Origin: Clostridia bacterium
GTDB lineage: Bacteria > Bacillota > Clostridia > Lachnospirales > Lachnospiraceae
Direction of reading: 5' to 3'
NCBI GenBank assembly: GCA_910574835.1
Contig: CAJTDE010000011.1
Span: forward strand, 1 to 64,000
Length of the DNA stretch: 64,000 nt
In this document: piece by piece, positions 7,485-15,907 of the stretch
How positions within the stretch are numbered: the first letter of the stretch is position 1
How the letters are laid out: the number at the start of each line of letters is the position of its first letter
Notes under the pieces: model-generated
Told to the model about the DNA's origin: nothing
Seen by the model: only the letters and a program-made list of their open reading frames with translations
Databases searched by the model: none
Translations under genes and position numbers: made by a program

Positions 7485-8705
7485 ATGAAAAAAAACGGAC
7501 TGAATACGAATTATTTAAGGCCCAGTAATCGTTCGCTGACGCTTCAATTATTGTTTTCACATGGAACCTTATCCAGAACGGATATTGCCGACTTTCTTAA
7601 TATCACCACGGCTGCCGTGACTATGATCGTAAATGAATTTTTATCAGAAGGATTGTTGGTTCAAAAGGAGGACTTTTTCCCCGAAAGTCTCCCTCGTGCC
7701 GGAAGACGCCGGGCGCCTCTTGCCATTCAGTATGATTGGCGGTATGTCCTTGCCATAGACATTCACTCTTATTATATCAATATTGCTCTGACAAACCTTA
7801 AGGGCGATATTCTGATCGAACATCCTTCCCTTACTCCCGCGACGAATGAGCCAAGAACATTGTGCTCTAATATCGCGAAGGAATGTATTAAGATGCTCTG
7901 GGAGGCTTCTATCTCTACCGAGCAAATTCTGGGAGCGGGCGTTACAATTATAGGACCTGTCAATCAGGATGAGGGAATTGCACTGCATCCCTTCCGCCTT
8001 TTTGAATATCCGATTCCAATCAAGCAATATTTTGAGGAGGAATTTCCATTTCCGGTGGCCGTAGAGAGCAATGTGTGCGCCTTTCTTCTCAGCGAGCTTC
8101 TATACACCGATATTGCCACAAAGGCGCAGAATATTCTGATGTTAAAATGGGGACCCGGAGTTGGTTCCGCTATGGCAATCCGCGGACAGGTATACAAGGG
8201 CTATAATTACCAGTCTACGGAGATTGGCCACAATCAGATTGCAGAAAAAAACGGAAAGAAATGCAACTGCGGACGAACAGGATGCTTAGAGCCTTCCATT
8301 TCGGCCGATGCCATTGTAGAATTTATAGAAAAAAATACAGCGATGTCCCCGGCCGGAGAGCTTTCCAAACTAAAAGAATCCATTGGAGTTCCGTCACGGG
8401 GAAATCTGTCCCGGTATCTGGATTTAGCAAGCGATACATGTGTGCTTTGGGACTTTCTGACCTCCTGCGCTCATGCCCTTGCCTCTGTCACAAATAATGC
8501 AATCCATATTTTAGCTCCGGATAAGCTGGTTCTTATGGGGGATCTTTTTGAGCATGACTCTATTGTTAAATTGTTTACGGAGCAGCTTTACCAAATCAAT
8601 CCCCTGCTGCCGCCTGACCTTTGTATTAAGAATCAACCGTTTTCCAGCAAAAAATACATCGGCGCCACGGCCATAGCCGTATCGCGGCTTCTGCTGCCTT
8701 TATAG
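7485..8705 (+). CDS. ROK-family transcriptional regulator (NagC/XylR type)
   Basis: 406 residues from ATG with GGGAAG eight bases upstream. N-terminal winged helix-turn-helix (about residues 15-70, LSRTDIADFLNITTAAVTMIVNEFL), then a ROK sugar-kinase-like domain with the zinc site CNCGRTGCLEPSI (about residues 265-277). ROK repressors bind a sugar or sugar phosphate and release their operator. It is divergent from the sulfonate-type ABC operon with a shared, AT-rich intergenic region carrying TTAATTAA palindromes on both sides, so it probably controls that operon and itself. Confidence 0.9.
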   Translation: MKKNGLNTNYLRPSNRSLTLQLLFSHGTLSRTDIADFLNITTAAVTMIVNEFLSEGLLVQKEDFFPESLPRAGRRRAPLAIQYDWRYVLAIDIHSYYINIALTNLKGDILIEHPSLTPATNEPRTLCSNIAKECIKMLWEASISTEQILGAGVTIIGPVNQDEGIALHPFRLFEYPIPIKQYFEEEFPFPVAVESNVCAFLLSELLYTDIATKAQNILMLKWGPGVGSAMAIRGQVYKGYNYQSTEIGHNQIAEKNGKKCNCGRTGCLEPSISADAIVEFIEKNTAMSPAGELSKLKESIGVPSRGNLSRYLDLASDTCVLWDFLTSCAHALASVTNNAIHILAPDKLVLMGDLFEHDSIVKLFTEQLYQINPLLPPDLCIKNQPFSSKKYIGATAIAVSRLLLPL

Positions 8706-8729
8706 GCATTAAAGCGTGCCTTTACTTAT

Positions 8730-8776
8730 CCCCGCCGGAATCTGATGCCGCAGTCAGCAGCTTCATTCCGGCGGGG
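8730..8776. terminator. Bidirectional terminator-like hairpin
   Basis: CCCCGCCGGAAT pairs with ATTCCGGCGGGG between the convergent ROK and ABC-2 permease genes. The stem is 12 bp and GC-rich, but the U-tract is weak on both sides. Confidence 0.6.
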
Positions 8777-8787
8777 ATGTTCTTCTG

Positions 8788-9432
8788 TCACCATTCCCGT
8801 TTCCGGATAATACGGATAGAGATTATATAACTTCCCAAAAGATAAAGAACTGCGAAAACCGCTGTTGCCGCTGTCGCGGCTATCATCAGTTTATCCGTGA
8901 CTTTTCCCTCCAATCCCATCCCCGTAATCAGCTTAATTACAGCGAAAACAGCGGCAAATACGGCAATATAGCAGACCAGCATCATCATACGCGCCTTCTC
9001 TACCCCCAGCTTAAATACCAGAGGCAGCAAAGTCCCATAAAGCAGAAAAAACACAGCCGCAACCGCCGCAGTTGAAATGATCTGCTCTAAAAACACAGTC
9101 ATTTCCTCCTGAATGAACAAACTTATCAGCACATTACCGGTCATTCCTATCACATAGCCGGCGGCTAAAAGCAGCAAAAGCAGCAGATATTTGGTCCGCA
9201 CCAGATCCTCCCGGTTCACCGGCAGGGTCAGCGCAAATTTATCAAAGCCGGACGCCTCGTCAAACCCCATGCTGTTTAAAATCAGCATGGAAAAGCTCAT
9301 AATGGTCATCATAGGAAAAAACGACGGATTTTTAAGGAAAAAACAGTATATTGTAAAAAACAGCAGAATTAAAAGATATTGCTTTCCCACTTTTCTCAAA
9401 TTATAGATATCCTTTAGCAACAAGCCCTTCAT
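8788..9432 (-). CDS. ABC-2 type transporter permease
   Basis: 214 residues from the ATG preceded by GGGAG at eight bases. Begins MKGLLLKDIYNLRK, typical of small ABC-2 permeases, and has six hydrophobic segments. It is the membrane part of an export-type ABC system with the ATPase at 9496-10362, and both follow a GntR regulator of the YtrA subfamily. Such modules often respond to cell-envelope stress or antimicrobial peptides; substrate is not evident here. Confidence 0.88.
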   Translation of the reverse strand: MKGLLLKDIYNLRKVGKQYLLILLFFTIYCFFLKNPSFFPMMTIMSFSMLILNSMGFDEASGFDKFALTLPVNREDLVRTKYLLLLLLLAAGYVIGMTGNVLISLFIQEEMTVFLEQIISTAAVAAVFFLLYGTLLPLVFKLGVEKARMMMLVCYIAVFAAVFAVIKLITGMGLEGKVTDKLMIAATAATAVFAVLYLLGSYIISIRIIRKREW

Positions 9433-9495
9433 ATTGTTCGCTCCCTTCTTTTTGTCTCCTGTCAAGCTTTTACAAAGTTGTGAAAAACTTAATTC

Positions 9496-10362
9496 TTATA
9501 TTTTTTCAATATTGTTCTTTACAACATACAGCAAGATATCCTCAATGGATGCTTGGTCAACCACATAATCGTGAAACTGCCCTTCCAAAGACTGACGGTT
9601 ATTTACCAGGACCTCCACCTCAAAGCGGTTCTTCTGCACACCTACAATCCAGGCCGGATCAAGCTCTTTGTACTGTTCCTCCGTACACTTTACAATTCCG
9701 TAATCGTACAAAAGAGCATCCTTATTTTCAAAAAACAGTATCCTTCCTTTATGAATCAGCAGAATATAGTCGCAGATTTTCTCAATATCACTGGTAATGT
9801 GGGAAGATAAAAATACCGTGTGCTCTTCCTCCTGAATAAAGTCCATAAAAATATCAAGAATCTCATTGCGCACAATAGGGTCCAAAGAGCCGCAGGCATC
9901 GTCCAGAATAATCAGCTTCGCTTTATGGGAAAGCGCCACTGCAATCGACAATTTCACCTTCATACCTCTGGAAAATTCCTTCACTTCCTTCTTTCCCGGA
10001 AGCCCAAACTCCTTGCAGTAATGAAAAAATGTCTCCGGCTCCCAATGGCGGTATGTCTGCTTCATCATCTGATTCACGTTCTCTACCATAAGACCATCGG
10101 GAAAATAGCACTCATCAAAAATAACACTAATCTGCTCCTTTATCTCACGATTCCTGGCCCCGTTCTCCTGTCCTAAAAGCTCTATGCTTCCGTCATCCTT
10201 TTGGATGAGATCCAGGATCGCCTTGATGGTAGTACTTTTTCCGGCTCCGTTTTCTCCGATAAAGCCCACAATTGAGCCTGCAGGTACCTGAAAGCTTACG
10301 TTATCTAATGTAAAATCCTTATAATGCTTCGTCAATCCCTGTACTTTAATCGCATATTCCAT
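9496..10362 (-). CDS. ABC-2 type transporter ATP-binding protein
   Basis: 288 residues. Walker A GENGAGKST, signature EFSRGMKVKLSIAVALSHKAKL, Walker B LIILDDACGSLD (Asp-Asp where Asp-Glu is canonical), and the DrrA-like C-terminal extension. The Walker B glutamate, the usual catalytic base, is replaced by aspartate, as seen in the YtrB-like subgroup. It pairs with the downstream permease. AGGAGGA ribosome site directly adjoins repeat A6. Confidence 0.9.
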   Translation of the reverse strand: MEYAIKVQGLTKHYKDFTLDNVSFQVPAGSIVGFIGENGAGKSTTIKAILDLIQKDDGSIELLGQENGARNREIKEQISVIFDECYFPDGLMVENVNQMMKQTYRHWEPETFFHYCKEFGLPGKKEVKEFSRGMKVKLSIAVALSHKAKLIILDDACGSLDPIVRNEILDIFMDFIQEEEHTVFLSSHITSDIEKICDYILLIHKGRILFFENKDALLYDYGIVKCTEEQYKELDPAWIVGVQKNRFEVEVLVNNRQSLEGQFHDYVVDQASIEDILLYVVKNNIEKI

Positions 10363-10380
10363 AGTTGTCCTCCTATTTTA

Positions 10381-10547
10381 AGTCGCTGCGCGACGGCACT
10401 AAAGGGTAAAGTCGCTTCGACACACCTGTATTGAGAGAAACTTTTATTCGAAAGGGCACTCATAAAAGTTCCTCTCGTGCGTCTTTGCGACTTTACCGTC
10501 CGGCAAAAAAATTATCTAAATCGCTTGACATTTCTTAGCTGGACTAT
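10381..10547 (-). repeat. Repeat A6 (full length hairpin element)
   Basis: Full A copy between the GntR and ATPase genes. It ends CGACTTAAA followed by ATAGGAGGA. Its 5' end ATAGTCCAGC is joined directly to repeat B1 (GAACTGGAATAGTCC). Confidence 0.9.
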
Positions 10548-10550
10548 TCC

Positions 10551-10673
10551 AGTTCCGCAATATCCCTTACAGCACACCTATCTGAAATCAATTTCCAGCC
10601 ACAAGACCATGTGCCTGTAAATCGATTTGTGCGCCGTATGGGATATTGCTGTTTCCAGTTCCGCAATATCCCT
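10551..10673 (-). repeat. Repeat B1 plus partial second unit
   Basis: One full B unit (10551-10656) with outer arms GCAATATCCC/GGGATATTGC and inner arms AAATCAATTTCCAG/CTGTAAATCGATTT. A partial unit (10657-10673) follows and repeats the locus-specific AATATCCC up to the stop codon of the GntR gene. Confidence 0.9.
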
Positions 10674-11047
10674 TATATCTCTTCAAACAGCATCCTTAGA
10701 ATCTCTATCAGTTCTTCCTCCGTCATTCCATACTGACGAGCCGTGTCCACGGCTGTCTGTAAATGCTGCTCTACGGCCTTTAGCTGCTCCTCTTTTACAA
10801 ATTCTCGATCCGCCTCCCGCACAAAGCTGCCTTTCCCCACAATGGTCGTGATAAAGCCGTCCCGCTCCAAATCCTCGTAGGCGCGTTTGGTTGTAATCAC
10901 ACTGATGCGCAGCTCCTTGGCCAGAAGACGCATGGAAGGAAGGGAATCACCGGGGCTTAAGGTTCCGTTCATGATCATGCCCTTGATCTGTGCGGTAATC
11001 TGCTCATAAATGGGTTTTCCACTTGAATTACTAATAATGATATTCAC
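10673..11047 (-). CDS. GntR-family regulator, YtrA subfamily
   Basis: 124 residues, the usual short YtrA form: winged helix (IYEQITAQIKGMIMNGTLSPGDSLPSMR... GFITTIVGKGSFV) plus a short helical dimerisation tail and no ligand domain. It is first in the operon with the ABC-2 exporter and probably represses it. A 17-bp palindrome overlaps the -10 region of its promoter. The stop codon abuts a truncated B repeat. Confidence 0.92.
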   Translation of the reverse strand: MNIIISNSSGKPIYEQITAQIKGMIMNGTLSPGDSLPSMRLLAKELRISVITTKRAYEDLERDGFITTIVGKGSFVREADREFVKEEQLKAVEQHLQTAVDTARQYGMTEEELIEILRMLFEEI

Positions 11048-11104
11048 GTATTCACCTCTTTTGTTCCATACACAAACCCTATCCCTCTTTGTTTGTATAT
11101 AGCT

Positions 11105-11142
11105 GTTATATTATATATAACATATATATACTTTATTGTCAA
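11105..11142 (-). promoter_or_regulatory. Promoter and palindromic operator of the GntR/ABC-2 operon
   Basis: TTGACA (11137-11142), 17-base spacer, TATATA (11114-11119). The palindrome GTTATATTATATATAAC (11105-11121) overlaps the -10 box, well placed for autorepression by the YtrA-type protein. Confidence 0.6.
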
Positions 11143-11239
11143 TATATATATTAACTTTTTTTCCGATATGGCTTTATAATCGCCTGAATAGATGGCAGCA
11201 GTTGCCAAAAATGCTGTTTTCCCAAACATTCCTAAAAAA

Positions 11240-11273
11240 GCTGTGCTGTCAGCTAAAACACTGACAGCACAGC
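11240..11273 (-). terminator. Rho-independent terminator of the NlpC/P60 gene
   Basis: GCTGTGCTGTCAG/CTGACAGCACAGC, a 13-bp stem followed by TTTTTT on the minus strand, 75 bp past the stop codon. Confidence 0.9.
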
Positions 11274-11347
11274 CAAATCTTCTTGATTCTTATAAGCTTT
11301 TTAATTGAAACATCAAGTTTTCACCGCAAAGCCATGCGCTACGGCCA

Positions 11348-12559
11348 CTAATAATATCTGCGCACAGATTTAATCGAACGATAAAGGGCATTCTCCGTCT
11401 TAATTCCGGTCCGCTCCGTGCTGGCGTGCACGATTCTTCCTCCTCCCAGATAAATACCTACATGTCCGCCATAATAAATAATATCTCCTGCCTGAGCTTC
11501 GGAATAGCTGACCTCGCGGCCGCCGCGGCCCTGTGCGTCCGACTGTCGGGGAATAGAAATCCCAAAGTTCTGATATACGGCCCAGGTAAAGCCTGAACAG
11601 TCCGCTCCATTGGTAAGACTTGTCCCCCCTGATACATAAGGTCTTCCTACAAATTGCAGGGCAAAGTTTGCAATAGAGCTGCCCTTCGAGCTTCCGCCGC
11701 TTACGGTTGCCCCGCCTCCGGAGCTTCCTGTGTTCCCGGCAGATGTCGCGCCGCCTTTGATTGTCCCTGTGGAACTGTTTTTATTGGCAGCAGCGGCTGC
11801 CGCTGCTGCAGCCGCTTCCTTCTTTCTGCGCTCCGCTTCCAGCTTTTTCAACTGAGCAGTCTGCTCCTTGATCTTATTCTTATACTCCTTGGCCTTGGCC
11901 TGAGCATTGGCCAGCTGACTTTCGAAATCAGCCTCCTGCGCTCTCTTCTGAGCCAGTGTGCTCTCGACTGCAGCCTTTTCCTCTTCATATTCGGCCTGGA
12001 GTGTCTCCAGCTCAAGCTTTTCCTGCTCCAGCTGATCCCGCAGCTCCGCAACCTGATCCCGAATCTCCTGGTAAGCCGTCAGCATCTCTCGATCCTGCTT
12101 GTGAATCTCATTGGCATATTCCTGGCGGTTCAAAAAGTCCGCAAAGCTGTTCGCCTCCAGAAACATGGAGAGATAATCCGTCTCGCCCGCTTCATAAATA
12201 TATTGTATCCGCAGCTTCATGGCCTCATACTGCGCTTCTTCCTGCTGCTTGGCCGCTTCGTAATCTGCCTTAGCCTGCTCCAATTCCTCCTGCTTCAGCT
12301 CCAAATCACCTGCCAAAATCTCCAGGTCCATCACCAGGTTCATAAGCTCCGAATCCAGGGAGTCAATCTCTGCCAGCACAGCCTTTTGCTGACTCTCAAT
12401 AGACTTCATTTGATTATTAATCTCATCCAGCTGACGCTGCGTCTCCTTTTGCTGCTTCTTCAAATCTGCTTCTGTGGCAGATGCCTGTACGGAAAAGCAG
12501 AGACACAGGGTAACGATAAGGGCTATCACTCTAATATGTATCTTTCTTCTTTTTATCAT
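11348..12559 (-). CDS. Secreted coiled-coil NlpC/P60 peptidoglycan hydrolase (PcsB-like)
   Basis: 403 residues. Signal peptide (about 1-28, ending VQASA), a long coiled coil rich in Glu, Gln and Lys (about 30-250), an Ala stretch, a Gly/Ser/Thr linker (about 258-290), and a C-terminal NlpC/P60 domain. The catalytic cysteine is in NGADCSGFTW and the histidine in GHVGIYLGG. Such proteins cut peptide stems of the cell wall at division sites, often activated through their coiled coil by FtsEX. Single-gene unit with its own promoter and terminator. Confidence 0.93.
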   Translation of the reverse strand: MIKRRKIHIRVIALIVTLCLCFSVQASATEADLKKQQKETQRQLDEINNQMKSIESQQKAVLAEIDSLDSELMNLVMDLEILAGDLELKQEELEQAKADYEAAKQQEEAQYEAMKLRIQYIYEAGETDYLSMFLEANSFADFLNRQEYANEIHKQDREMLTAYQEIRDQVAELRDQLEQEKLELETLQAEYEEEKAAVESTLAQKRAQEADFESQLANAQAKAKEYKNKIKEQTAQLKKLEAERRKKEAAAAAAAAAANKNSSTGTIKGGATSAGNTGSSGGGATVSGGSSKGSSIANFALQFVGRPYVSGGTSLTNGADCSGFTWAVYQNFGISIPRQSDAQGRGGREVSYSEAQAGDIIYYGGHVGIYLGGGRIVHASTERTGIKTENALYRSIKSVRRYY

Positions 12560-12605
12560 TGTATCCTCATTTCAAATATAATGCAAAAGTTTTACAGTTG
12601 ATTTT

Positions 12606-12634
12606 ATTATAACTGCTTCCTATTCATAATTCAA
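12606..12634 (-). promoter_or_regulatory. Promoter of the NlpC/P60 gene
   Basis: TTGAAT (12629-12634), 17-base spacer, TATAAT (12606-12611), about 45 bp before the start codon. Confidence 0.7.
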
Positions 12635-12675
12635 GGCTTTCCAAAATTTATGTGAACCTACAAAAGCTCCATTTA

Positions 12676-12756
12676 AAGTCGCCTTCGGCGAGGGGCAGTC
12701 CCTTCGGCCCCATAACCGTATCGGCTCCACGCCAATCAGCGGAGTGATTGGCGTGG
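12676..12756. repeat. Cluster of three short hairpins
   Basis: TCGCCTTCGGCGA, GGGGC...GCCCC with a CTTCGG apex, and a 12-bp stem CCACGCCAATCA/TGATTGGCGTGG. The last may end the phospholipase D-type gene, although no U-tract follows. The minus-strand edge GGCGACTTTAAATGGAG resembles the 3' edge of family A (AGCGACTTTAATAGGAG), so this may be a relative or remnant. Confidence 0.5.
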
Positions 12757-12782
12757 GTGTAAAAAGTAACACTCCATACTGT

Positions 12783-14237
12783 TTAAATCAACATTCGAAA
12801 GGGCTGCAAAAGAAAGCCCACGACGCCCCAGGCGGCTCTCTTCCAAAGAGGAACCTCTTCCACCGTCACATGCTCCGGCACTTCATAAGTCCCGTCCGAA
12901 AGGACTTTGCGGCTGTCCGCCTCCATTTCATCCATATAACCGCAAAGCTCCCGGTTCAGCTCCCGGCTCTCTACCACCAGCATCAATTCCGTGTCCAGAT
13001 AGGAGCTTCTCAGATCCAGGTTGTAAGAACCGATAACAGACAAATCATCATCAATCAAAATACTCTTTGCGTGATTGGAAATACCGCCGTCATACTCGTA
13101 TAAAGGGATTCCCGTTTCCAGAATCTTATCCTTATTCCGCAGATAGTCACTAGAGGCTACGAAATTATCCCCGTTTTCCACAGAGTTCAACAAAATTTTC
13201 ACATCCGGAACGGCTTCCTTCAAAAGAGTAAGCTCCTGGCACATGTAGGAATTTATGACGACATAAGGCGACTGAATCACCACGCGCTTTTCAGCCTCTT
13301 TCATCAGCCGCACCAGCTTGTAAAATACAACAGGCTCTTTGGCATAAATCTCGGTCGGATTGGAGATAAGGCGGATGCTGCCCGCCTCATAGGTATGCTG
13401 CTCATAATCCCATTCCGGCTCAAACAGCTCCGGCGCTTTTTTTGTAAGCTGCCGATAGCGTTCTTCCAAAAGCGCTCTCTGCTCCTTCACCTTCTCTTTT
13501 TTCGCCAATTCCTCGTTGTTGTGGAAAGGCTTACAAACTTCCAGGTTCCAGACCTGTTCAAAGTAAGTCTCCAGTTCATAAAGAGAAGTCTCCGTACTGC
13601 CCGGCTTTGTATTGTAAACAAGAACCTCCCTGTCGCGGCTTACATTTTTATCCGTATAAGTTCCGATAAAATAGTCAAAGGTATTGCGTCCTCCCAGAAT
13701 ATACGCTTCGTCATCCACTATCACGTATTTGTCATGCATCCGTCCCTCAAGCTTCCAGGGCAACAATAGGTTCATGGGATTGTAAATCCGAATCTCCACA
13801 TTTGGATGGGAAGAAAGGGCGTAGAACAAGGACCTCCCTTCCATGCGGACAGCTCCGCTGAAGCCGTCCACCAGAATCTGCACCTGCACTCCCTGGTCAG
13901 CCCGGTTTAAAAGCATCGCCAGAATATCCATCGTGCTCTCCCCCGGCCGCATATCAAAAGTGGAGAGTATAATCCGCTCTCTTGCCCTGGCCATAAAGCG
14001 GATTCGCTCCTCCCAGGCGCTTTCATTTGTCTCCAAAAGCGCTGCCCGCTCTGCTCCGGGAACACCCTTGCGAAAAGTGGAAGGCTCAAAGTCCCCCACT
14101 GTCTCCGGGTGAATCTCCGGAAAATACATAAAAGGGACTGTGGCTCCCGCAATAAGATAAATCAATATAAAAAGTACCAGGCAGGTAATCTTATGTGCCC
14201 GGAAAAATTTTTTTGCTTTTCTGGGTTTTCGGATCAT
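12783..14237 (-). CDS. Phospholipase D-family protein, cardiolipin synthase-like
   Basis: 484 residues from the ATG with AAGGAG six bases upstream; an earlier ATG at 14267 lacks a site. One N-terminal membrane anchor (about residues 12-32). Two PLD motifs: MHDKYVIVDDEAYILGGRN (first HKD) and NHAKSILIDDDLSVIGSYN (second), both with the expected His-x-Lys-x4-Asp. Enzymes of this type transfer phosphatidyl groups or cut phosphodiesters at the membrane. The length matches bacterial cardiolipin synthases, but the single anchor and divergent N terminus leave other phosphatidyltransferase roles open. Stands alone with a possible own promoter. Confidence 0.85.
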   Translation of the reverse strand: MIRKPRKAKKFFRAHKITCLVLFILIYLIAGATVPFMYFPEIHPETVGDFEPSTFRKGVPGAERAALLETNESAWEERIRFMARARERIILSTFDMRPGESTMDILAMLLNRADQGVQVQILVDGFSGAVRMEGRSLFYALSSHPNVEIRIYNPMNLLLPWKLEGRMHDKYVIVDDEAYILGGRNTFDYFIGTYTDKNVSRDREVLVYNTKPGSTETSLYELETYFEQVWNLEVCKPFHNNEELAKKEKVKEQRALLEERYRQLTKKAPELFEPEWDYEQHTYEAGSIRLISNPTEIYAKEPVVFYKLVRLMKEAEKRVVIQSPYVVINSYMCQELTLLKEAVPDVKILLNSVENGDNFVASSDYLRNKDKILETGIPLYEYDGGISNHAKSILIDDDLSVIGSYNLDLRSSYLDTELMLVVESRELNRELCGYMDEMEADSRKVLSDGTYEVPEHVTVEEVPLWKRAAWGVVGFLLQPFRMLI

Positions 14238-14338
14238 TGGCTGCTCCTTATGCGAATGTTTATTCATAATTGCAGATGTATGTGAAATCCATGAATGTGA
14301 TGCTGTGTGAATTGCATGTTTTTTTGTTTGTTTTATTG

Positions 14339-14367
14339 AGGGTAACCTGTTATTCGCTCCCTGTCAA
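14339..14367 (-). promoter_or_regulatory. Possible promoter of the PLD-family gene
   Basis: TTGACA (14362-14367), 17-base spacer, TACCCT (14339-14344). The -10 match is poor. Confidence 0.4.
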
Positions 14368-14431
14368 GGAAAGGAATTGAAATTTTTTCTTAAATTTTTC
14401 TTATAGATCTGTTCCGATAACAAAATGATCA

Positions 14432-15145
14432 TCATAGCTCTTCAAAATCAGCATATGGATACCCTCCCAGAGCTTCCTCCAGGATTCTCCGGTTTAGATT
14501 GCTCCAGCTCCTGCATTTATCCAGAATGATAGCGTCTGCCGTTATCACATGATCAAGGGATGAAAGGACGGTATCCACATTGTGGATAACCTCTGCCTGC
14601 ACTTCCAAAGAAAAGGCTTTTGACAGCTCCAGGATTCTCTGCTTTAATCTTCCGGAGTTTGATACGGGGGAATCCAAGTAAAAGACAGCCTTTGCCACAT
14701 TTTCCTGCTCCAGCCTGCTTAATATCCAGGTAATGGCAGTATCCGTTTTGTCTATAAGGCGGTAGGTTCCCCGCAGTCCTGCCAGATCCCGGATAGTTCC
14801 GTCCTGGGCTTTTAGAAGAATGGTGCCGGACAGGGCCACTTCCAAGGTAATGATGGTATTAAAGCCGTCTATGTGAACAGTGCTCTCTGGAAGAAAGGAT
14901 TTCAGTTCCTTTTCCTTTCTTTTTTGAATATGGTCATCTGATGAGACAGCTCTTACCAGGGCAAGACGCTGGCGTTCGGAAAGCTGGTAGTGGTTGCCTA
15001 CAAAGGTGGAAGCCCCTTTGATATCGTAGCCCCGATTCAGCAAATACCGCAAATCGTTCCCTGCTCCGTGTAATATTTTCATGGATTCCTGGTTAAACTC
15101 CCTTTCATCGTTGGGAGCGTAGCCGCGTTTTACTATTTTACTCAT
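14432..15145 (-). CDS. DUF434/DUF5616 protein of unknown function
   Basis: 237 residues, start chosen at MSKIVKRGYAPNDEREF because a GGGAAC site precedes it and the upstream extension runs into repeat B2. The N-terminal DUF434 part (about 8-60: LRYLLNRGYDIKGASTFVGN) is followed by a DUF5616-like part (VHIDGFNTIITLEVALSG) with several conserved Asp residues, which could be a nuclease-like fold. No function is known to me. It follows the ABC pair at 15200-17171 and is separated from it only by a truncated B repeat, so co-transcription is likely. Confidence 0.85.
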   Translation of the reverse strand: MSKIVKRGYAPNDEREFNQESMKILHGAGNDLRYLLNRGYDIKGASTFVGNHYQLSERQRLALVRAVSSDDHIQKRKEKELKSFLPESTVHIDGFNTIITLEVALSGTILLKAQDGTIRDLAGLRGTYRLIDKTDTAITWILSRLEQENVAKAVFYLDSPVSNSGRLKQRILELSKAFSLEVQAEVIHNVDTVLSSLDHVITADAIILDKCRSWSNLNRRILEEALGGYPYADFEEL

Positions 15146-15162
15146 CTCTTTGTTCCCATTCC

Positions 15163-15208
15163 AGTTCCGCAAAATACCGCAAAGTACACCTATATGAAAT
15201 CAATTTCC
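15163..15208 (-). repeat. Repeat B2 (5'-truncated)
   Basis: Half a B unit from AAATTGATTTCA to GCGGAACTGGAA. It begins inside the last codons of the ATPase gene and provides its TGA stop. It ends seven bases before the GGGAAC site of the DUF434 gene. Confidence 0.8.
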
Positions 15209-15907
15209 TCCATAGAGTTCCTCATAAAGCGCCTCTAACTCCACACTTTTTTCTTTAAGGGAAACGTCCCTCACAATCCTTCCGTCCTTCAAAAAGATAC
15301 AGCGCGTGCACACCTTTTCCAAAAAATCCAGTACATGACCGGTCAGTATCACGATAGCCCCTCTTGCCGCACAGGCGGTCAAATCTGCTTTAAGCCGTAT
15401 AATCCCGGAAGTATCCACCCCGCTCTCCGGCTCGTCCAAAAGGATCAGTTTTGGCTCCCCCATAAGGGCCATAAGAATCGAGAGCTTCCGCTTCATGCCA
15501 AGGGAAAGCTGATTAATCCGGGTGTTCCTCTGTTCGTGCAAATGATAGCGATAAAGACCGGACTCAATTTCCGCAAAATAACGGCCGCCGAATTTCACAC
15601 CGTTCAAAAAATCCAACACCTCATACACCGTCATTTTCTCATAAAAACTCATGTCGCTTTGCATATAGCCAATCTCAGCCCGGCAGGACCGCTCTTTTGT
15701 ATTCCGCCCCCACAGACTGACACTTCCTCCGGACACTGAAAGCAAGCCGGCCGCAGCCTTCACAAGCGTGGTCTTTCCCACGCCGTTCGGCCCGATAAAC
15801 GCCGCTATCTCCCCGGAGGTAAGCTTCACTGACAGATCCCGGATTCCATACGTTCCGCGATATAATTTTGTCACATGCTCAAAGCTCAATTCATGCCCTG
15901 TATTCAT
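15200..15907 (-). CDS. ABC transporter ATP-binding protein (export type)
   Basis: 235 residues from ATG with GGGAGC nine bases upstream. Walker A GPNGVGKTT, signature LSLGMKRKLS, Walker B LILLDEPESGVD. Works with the large membrane protein encoded just upstream, whose gene it overlaps by 17 bp. The last codons and the stop fall in a B repeat, so the natural C terminus may have been trimmed. Substrate unknown. Confidence 0.9.
   Translation of the reverse strand: MNTGHELSFEHVTKLYRGTYGIRDLSVKLTSGEIAAFIGPNGVGKTTLVKAAAGLLSVSGGSVSLWGRNTKERSCRAEIGYMQSDMSFYEKMTVYEVLDFLNGVKFGGRYFAEIESGLYRYHLHEQRNTRINQLSLGMKRKLSILMALMGEPKLILLDEPESGVDTSGIIRLKADLTACAARGAIVILTGHVLDFLEKVCTRCIFLKDGRIVRDVSLKEKSVELEALYEELYGGN

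Noticed and set aside
118-10673. A and B elements as classical Rho-independent terminators
   Set aside because: They lack U-tracts, contain constant long sequences, end at the next gene's ribosome site, and B3 lies between a promoter and its gene.
11654-12601. Long leucine-rich + strand frame opposite the NlpC/P60 gene
   Set aside because: It is the antisense image of the coiled-coil region; Leu and Gln runs arise from Glu/Lys/Gln/Leu codons of the true gene. No start signal.
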